Assembly: GCA_034359265.1 (NCBI GenBank)
Contig: CP136896.1
Location: forward strand, 35,268,001 to 35,332,000
Reading direction: 5' to 3'
Length of the DNA: 64,000 nt
Source of the DNA: Canna indica
Taxonomy: Eukaryota; Streptophyta; Magnoliopsida; Zingiberales; Cannaceae
The notes under the pieces are model-generated. The model saw only the letters and a program-made list of their open reading frames with translations. It was not told where the DNA came from and did not search any database. The translations under genes were made by a program, and so were the position numbers. Shown piece by piece: positions 58,075 through 64,000 of the stretch. Each line of letters opens with the position of its first letter. Position 1 is the stretch's first letter.

Positions 58075-61000
58075 CTCCCATCACAGTGAATGTTCTGGAG
58101 TCGCTCGGGACTCTGATTACAGGGCGTTTCGAGCCGATACCCCGAAGTTCAATCAGTCTGCTTCGTTCAAGATTCGATTCGAAAAATAGTGCAATTCTGT
58201 GCATTAGTCTGTCAAGAATAACTCGATTAACAACTTCTCCCATCGCAGTGAATGTTCTGGAGTCGCTCGGTACTCAGATTTCTGGGCGTTTCGAGCCGAT
58301 ACCCCGAAGTTCAATCAGTCGGCCTCGTTCAAAATCAATTCGAAAAATCGTGGAATTCTTTGCATTACTCTGTCAAAAATAACTCGATTAACAACTTCTC
58401 CCATCACAGTGAATGTTCTGGAGTCGCTGGGACTCAGATTACAGGGCGTTACGAGCCGATACCCCGAAGTTCAATCAGTCGGCATCGTTCAAGATCTATT
58501 CGAAAAAGCATGCAATTCTTTGCATTAGTCTGTCAAAAATAACTCGATTAACAACTTCTCCCATCACAGTGAATCTTCTGGAGTCGTTCGGGACTCTGAT
58601 TACAGGGCGTTTCGAGCCGATACCCCGAAGTTCAATCAGTCTGCTTCGTTCAAGATTCTATTCGAAAAATAGTGCAATTCTGTGCATTAGTCTGTCGAGA
58701 ATAACTCGATTAACAACTTCTCCCATCACAGTGAATGTTCTGGAGTCGCTCGGTACTCAAATTACTGGGCGTTTCGAGCCGATACCTCGAAGTTCAATCA
58801 GTCGGCCTCGTTCAAAATCAATTCGAAAAATCGTGCAATTCTTTGGATTAGTCTGTCAAAAATAACTCGATTAACAACTTCTCCCATCACAGTGAATGTT
58901 CTAGAGTCGCTCGGGACTCAGATTACAGGGCGTTTCGAGCCGATACCCCGAAGTTCAATCAGTCGGCCTCGTTCAAAATCAATTCGAAAAATCGTGCAAT
59001 TCTTTGGATTAGTCTGTCAAAAATAACTCGATTAACAACTTCTCCCATCACAGTGAATGTTCTAGAGTCGCTCGGGACTCAGATTACAGGGCGTTTCGAG
59101 CCGATACCCCGAAGTTCAATCAGTCGGCATCGTTCAAGATCTATTCGAAAAATCATGCAATTCTTTGCATTAGTCTGTCAAAAATAACTCAATTAACAAC
59201 TTCTCCCATCATAGTTAATGTTCTGGAGTCGCTCGGGACTCAGATTACAGGGCGTTTCGAGCCGATACCCCGAATTTCAATCAGTCGGCTTCGTTCAAGA
59301 TTCTATTCGAAAAATCATGCAATTCTGTGCATTAGTCTGTCAAAAATAACTCGATTAACAACTTCTCCCATCGCAGTGAATGTTCTGGAGTCGCTCGGTA
59401 CTCAGATTACTGGGTGTTTCGAGCCGATACCCCAATGTTCAATCAGTCGGCCTCGTTCAAAATCAATTCGAAAAATCGTGCAATTCTTTGCATTAGTCTG
59501 TCAAAAATAACTCGATTAACAACTTCTCCCATCACAGTGAATGTTCTGGAGTCGCTCGGGACTCAGATTACAGGGCGTTTCGAGCCGATACCCCGAAGTT
59601 CAATCAGTCGGCATCGTTCAAGATCTATTCGAAAAATCATGCAATTCTTTGCATTAGTCTATCAAAAATAACTCGATTAACAACTTCTCCCATCACAGTG
59701 AATGTTCTGGAGTCGCTCGGGACTCTGATTACAGGGCGTTTCGAGCCGATACCCCGAAGTTCAATCAGTCTGCTTCGTTCAAGATTCGATTCGAAAAATA
59801 GTGCACTTCTGTGCATTAGTCTGTCAAGAATAACTCGATTAACAACTTCTCCCATCGCAGTGAATGTTCTGGAGTCGCTCGGTACTCAGATTTCTGGGCG
59901 TTTCGAGCCGATACCCCGAAGTTAAATCAGTCGGCCTCGTTCAAAATCAATTCAAAAAATCGTGGAATTCTTTGCATTACTCTGTCAAAAATAACTCGAT
60001 TAACAACTTCTCCCATCACAGTGAATGTTCTAGAGTCGCTCGGGACTCAGATTACAGGGCGTTTCGAGCCGATACCCCGAAGTTCAATCAGTCGGCATTG
60101 TTCAAGATCTATTAGAAAAATCATGCAATTCTTTGCATTAGTCTGTCAAAAATAACTCAATTAACAACTTCTCCCATCATAGTTAATGTTCTGGAGTAGC
60201 TCGGGACTCAGATTACAGGGCGTTTCGAGCCGATACCCCGAATTTCAATCAGTCGGCTTCGTTCAAGATTCTATTCGAAAAATCGTGCAATTCTGTGCAT
60301 TAGTCTGTCAAAAATAACTCGATTAACAACTTCTCCCATCGCAGTGAATGTTCTGGAGTCGCTCGGTACTCAGATTACTGGGTGTTTCGAGCCGATACCC
60401 CAAAGTTCAATCAGTCGGCCTCGTTCAAAATCAATTCGAAAAATCGTGCAATTCTTTGCATTAGTCTGTCAAAAATAACTCGATTAACAACTTCTCCCAT
60501 CACAGTGAATGTTCTGGAGTCGCTCGGGACTCAGATTACAGGGCGTTTCGAGCCGATACCCCGAAGTTCAATCAGTCGGCATCGTTCAAGATCTATTCGA
60601 AAAATCATGCAATTCTTTGCATTAGTCTATCAAAAATAACTCGATTAACAACTTCTCCCATCACAGTGAATGTTCTGGAGTCGCTCGGGACTCTGATTAC
60701 AGGGCGTTTCGAGCCGATACCCCGAAGTTCAATCAGTCTGCTTCGTTCAAGATTCGATTCGAAAAATAGTGCAATTCTGTGCATTAGTCTGTCAAGAATA
60801 ACTCGATTAACAACTTCTCCCATCGCAGTGAATGTTCTGGAGTCACTCGGTACTCAGATTTCTGGGCGTTTCGAGCCGATACCCCGAAGTTCAATCAGTC
60901 GGCCTCGTTCAAAATCAATTCGAAAAATCGTGGAATTCTTTGCATTACTCTGTCAAAAATAACTCGATTAACAATTTCTCCCATCACAGTGAATGTTCTA

Positions 61001-64000
61001 GAGTCGCTCGGGACTCTGATTACAGGGCGTTTCAAGCCGATACCCCGAAGTTCAATCAGTCGGCATTGTTCAAGATCTATTCGAAAAATCATGCAATTCT
61101 TTGCATTAGTCTGTCAAAAATAACTCAATTAACAACTTCTCCCATCATAGTTAATGTTCTGGAGTCGCTCACGACTCAGATTACAGGGCGTTTCGAGCCG
61201 ATACCCCGAATTTCAATCAGTCGGCTTCGTTCAAGATTCTATTCGAAAAATCGTGCAATTCTGTGCATTAGTCTGTCAAAAATAACTCGATTAACAACTT
61301 CTCCCATCGTAGTGAATGTTCTGGAGTCGCTCGGTACTCAGATTACTGGGTGTTTCGAGCCGATACCCCAAAGTTCAATCAGTCGGCCTCGTTCAAAATC
61401 AATTCGAAAAATCGTGCAATTCTTTGCATTAGTCTGTCAAAAATAACTCGATTAACAACTTCTCCCATCACAGTGAATGTTCTGGAGTCGCTCGGGACTC
61501 AGATTACAGGGCGTTTCGAGCCGATACCCCGAAGTTCAATCAGTCGGCATCGTTCAAGATCTATTCGAAAAATCATGCAATTCTTTGCATTAGTCTATCA
61601 AAAATAACTCGATTAACAACTTCTCCCATCACAGTGAATGTTCTGGAGTCGCTCGGGACTCTGATTACAGGGCGTTTCGAGCCGATACCCCGAAGTTCAA
61701 TCAGTCTGCTTCGTTCAAGATTCGATTCGAAAAATAGTGCAATTCTGTGCATTAGTCTGTCAAGAATAACTCGATTAACAACTTCTCCCATCGCAGTGAA
61801 TGTTCTGGAGTCGCTCGGTACTCAGATTTCTGGGCGTTTCGAGCCGATACCCCGAAGTTCAATCAGTCGGCCTCGTTCAAAATCAATTCGAAAAATCGTG
61901 GAATTCTTTGCATTACTCTGTCAAAAATAACTCGATTAACAACTTCTCCCATCACAGTGAATGTTCTGGAGTCGCTGGGACTCAGATTACAGTGCGTTAC
62001 GAGCCGATACCCCGAAGTTCAATCAGTCGGCATCGTTCAAGATCTATTCGAAAAAGCATGCAATTCTTTGCATTAGTCTGTCAAAAATAACTCGATTAAC
62101 AACTTCTCCCATCACAGTGAATCTTCTGGAGTCGTTCGGGACTCTGATTACAGGGCGTTTCGAGCCGATACCCCGAAGTTCAATCAGTCTGCTTCGTTCA
62201 AGATTCTATTCGAAAAATAGTGCAATTCTGTGCATTAGTCTGTCGAGAATAACTCGATTAACAACTTCTCCCATCACAGTGAATGTTCTGGAGTCGCTCG
62301 GTACTCAAATTACTGGGCGTTTCGAGCCGATACCTCGAAGTTCAATCAGTCGGCCTCGTTCAAAATCAATTCGAAAAATCGTGCAATTCTTTGGATTAGT
62401 CTGTCAAAAATAACTCGATTAACAACTTCTCCCATCACAGTGAATGTTCTAGAGTCGCTCGGGACTCAGATTACAGGGCGTTTCGAGCCGATACCCCGAA
62501 GTTCAATCAGTCGGCCTCGTTCAAAATCAATTCGAAAAATCGTGCAATTCTTTGGATTAGTCTGTCAAAAATAACTCGATTAACAACTTCTCCCATCACA
62601 GTGAATGTTCTAGAGTCGCTCGGGACTCAGATTACAGGGCGTTTTGAGCCGATACCCCGAAGTTCAATCAGTCGGCATCGTTCAAGATCTATTCGAAAAA
62701 TCATGCAATTCTTTGCATTAGTCTGTCAAAAATAACTCAATTAACAACTTCTCCCATCATAGTTAATGTTCTGGAGTCGCTCGGGACTCAGATTACAGGG
62801 CGTTTCGAGCCGATACCCCGAATTTCAATCAGTCGGCTTCGTTCAAGATTCTATTCGAAAAATCATGCAATTCTGTGCATTAGTCTGTCAAAAATAACTC
62901 GATTAACAACTTCTCCCATCGCAGTGAATGTTCTAGAGTCGCTCGGTACTCAGATTACTGGGTGTTTCGAGCCGATACCCCAAAGTTCAATCAGTCGGCC
63001 TCGTTCAAAATCAATTCGAAAAATCGTGCAATTCTTTGCATTAGTCTGTCAAAAATAACTCGATTAACAACTTCTCCCATCACAGTGAATGTTCTGGAGT
63101 CGCTCGGGACTCAGATTACAGGGCGTTTCGAGCCGATACCCCGAAGTTCAATCAGTCGGCATCGTTCAAGATCTATTCAAAAAATTATGCAATTCTTTGC
63201 ATTAGTCTATCAAAAATAACTCGATTAACAACTTCTCCCATCACAGTGAATGTTCTGGAGTCGCTCGGGACTCTGATTACAGGGCGTTTCGAGCCGATAC
63301 CCCGAAGTTCAATCAGTCTGCTTCGTTCAAGATTCGATTCGAAAAATAGTGCAATTCTGTGCATTAGTCTGTCAAGAATAACTCGATTAACAACTTCTCC
63401 CATCGCAGTGAATGTTCTGGAGTCGCTCGGTACTCAGATTTCTGGGCGTTTCGAGCCGATACCCCGAAGTTCAATCAGTCCGCCTCGTTCAAAATCAATT
63501 CGAAAAATCGTGCAATTCTTTGCATTACTCTGTCAAAAATAACTCGATTAACAACTTCTCCCATCACAGTGAATGTTCTGGAGTCGCTGGGACTCAGATT
63601 ACAGTGCGTTTCGAGCCGATACCCCGAAGTTCAATCAGTCGGCATCGTTCAAGATCTATTCGAAAAAGCATACAATTCTTTGCATTAGTCTGTCAAAAAT
63701 AACTCGATTAACAACTTCTCCCATCACAGTGAATCTTCTGGAGTCGCTCGGGACTCTGATTACAGGGCGTTTCGAGCCGATACCCCGAAGTTCAATCAGT
63801 CTGCTTCGTTCAAGATTCTATTCGAAAAATAGTGCAATTCTGTGCATTAGTCTGTCGAGAATAACTCGATTAACAACTTCTCCCATCACAGTGAATGTTC
63901 TGGAATCGCTCGGTACTCAGATTACTGGGCGTTTCGAGCCGATACCCCGAAGTTCAATCAGTCGGCCTCGTTCAAAATCAATTCGAAAAATCGTGCAATT
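58075..64000 (+). repeat. 10-mer (1612 bp) and hexamer units, 3548 bp period, array continues past the window
   Basis: 58075 and 61623 start 10-mers A B C' A'' H X C D E F. Between them lie hexamers at 59687 and 60655. A further unit starting at 63235 (A B C' A'' and a partial B/H-type monomer from 63880) is cut by the window end. Rare bases recur 3548 bp apart: catcgtagtg (57758, 61306), gcgttacgag (58446, 61994), and gagtcgttcggg (58579, 62127). Confidence 0.89.
58881..59041 (+). repeat. Chimeric monomer X (C/H)
   Basis: Begins as C with gttctagag and gggactcagattacagg, then switches to the H tail (cggcctcgttcaaaatc, ctttggattag). The true C follows at 59042. This is the expected joint of a 161-bp duplication by unequal exchange between C and the preceding H, converting the 9-mer of 34.7-37.6 kb into this 10-mer. 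A second copy is at 62429-62589. Confidence 0.85.

Larger units (their letters stand above)
1..64000 (+). repeat. Satellite DNA array, ~161-bp monomer, head-to-tail, with nested higher-order structure
   Basis: Every stretch of the window aligns to one monomer, which I phase from the motif ctcccatc. Successive starts are 161 or 162 bp apart (1, 163, 324, 485, 647 and so on to 63880), with rare 160-bp copies. This gives about 397 copies, all in one orientation. Near-invariant blocks are the junction (ataactcgattaacaactt followed by ctcccatc), gaatgttctggagtcgctcg, and cgatacc with caatcagtc. Differences between copies concentrate at a limited set of diagnostic positions, so copies sort into recurring classes arranged in repeated orders. 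The 1-bp length difference comes from gattctattcg or gattcgattcg (162) versus gatctattcg or aatcaattcg (161). No gene, RNA gene, mobile element or flanking DNA is present. I do not recognise the satellite family. Confidence 0.98.

Noticed and set aside
1..64000. CRISPR array.
   Set aside because: Repeats are contiguous 161-bp units with no unique spacers, and no cas-like genes are present.
1..64000. Repetitive protein gene (for example a silk- or mucin-like exon).
   Set aside because: Most monomers are 161 bp and shift frame, in-frame stops occur every one to three monomers, and differences between copies show no codon-position bias that I can see.
1..64000. CENP-B box (TTCG-N4-A-N2-CGGG type) in the monomer.
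   Set aside because: The closest strings, around gtttcgagccgatacccc and cttcgttcaagattcg, miss most of the required CGGG end on both strands. I see no convincing match.
1..64000. Tandem rRNA, 5S RNA, tRNA or histone gene repeat.
   Set aside because: No rRNA or tRNA motif, internal promoter boxes or histone-like frames can be seen. The unit of about 161 bp is too short for such clusters and matches none that I recognise.
1..64000. Transposon insertion or inverted segment inside the array.
   Set aside because: Monomer starts can be followed without interruption and always in the same orientation. The only length changes are 1-2 bp (for example near 5750, 24100, 27568 and the C' deletion).

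Overview
The whole 64 kb window is one uninterrupted satellite DNA array. It is a head-to-tail tandem repeat of a monomer of about 161 bp (161 or 162 bp, rarely 160), roughly 397 copies, all in the same orientation. Both window edges fall inside the array (base 1 happens to be a monomer start; the last monomer is cut at 64000). I found no unique sequence, gene, RNA gene, transposon, CRISPR array or inversion. Open reading frames exist, but they are by-products of the repeat: the 162-bp monomers are divisible by three and let a frame run on, and the 161-bp monomers break it.

The organism is almost certainly a eukaryote, because long homogeneous satellites with higher-order structure are a feature of eukaryotic heterochromatin and centromeres. 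I do not recognise the monomer and cannot name the species. A hand count of one monomer (F type, 42266-42426) gives about 43% G+C and 10 CpG against about 7 expected. CpG is therefore not depleted, which fits an invertebrate or other lightly methylated genome better than a vertebrate or a plant (inference).

The array is a nested higher-order repeat (HOR). Monomers fall into classes that I label by their 5' and 3' halves: A and A' (162 bp), D (162 bp), B, E, E', H (161 bp, with cggcctcg), and C, F, G (161 bp, with an AGATCT site). The right half is dominated by a 968-bp hexamer A-B-C-D-E-F. Its two halves resemble each other class for class (A~D, B~E, C~F), so it looks like a doubled 484-bp trimer. 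A second 968-bp hexamer, A'-E'-H-C-D-G, dominates 25.0-29.7 kb, and the two families are interleaved from 8 to 25 kb.

Layout: 1-7906 irregular, older-looking mosaic; 7907-12585 a 13-monomer (2098 bp) tandem duplication; 12586-20006 alternating 18-mer and 10-mer units; 20007-25009 mixed units with local rearrangements; 25010-29686 the A' hexamer; 29687-34686 transition; 34687-37588 two 9-mers (1451 bp); 37589-42426 alternating 8-mers and 7-mers (2419 bp period); 42427-48072 a 19-monomer (3065 bp) duplication; 48073-58074 hexamers and 7-mers within a 25-monomer (4033 bp) duplication; 58075-64000 10-mers and hexamers (3548 bp period). Chimeric monomers, monomer doublings and conversion-like patches mark the exchanges that built these units. 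The array could be centromeric or pericentromeric, but nothing in the sequence alone proves that.
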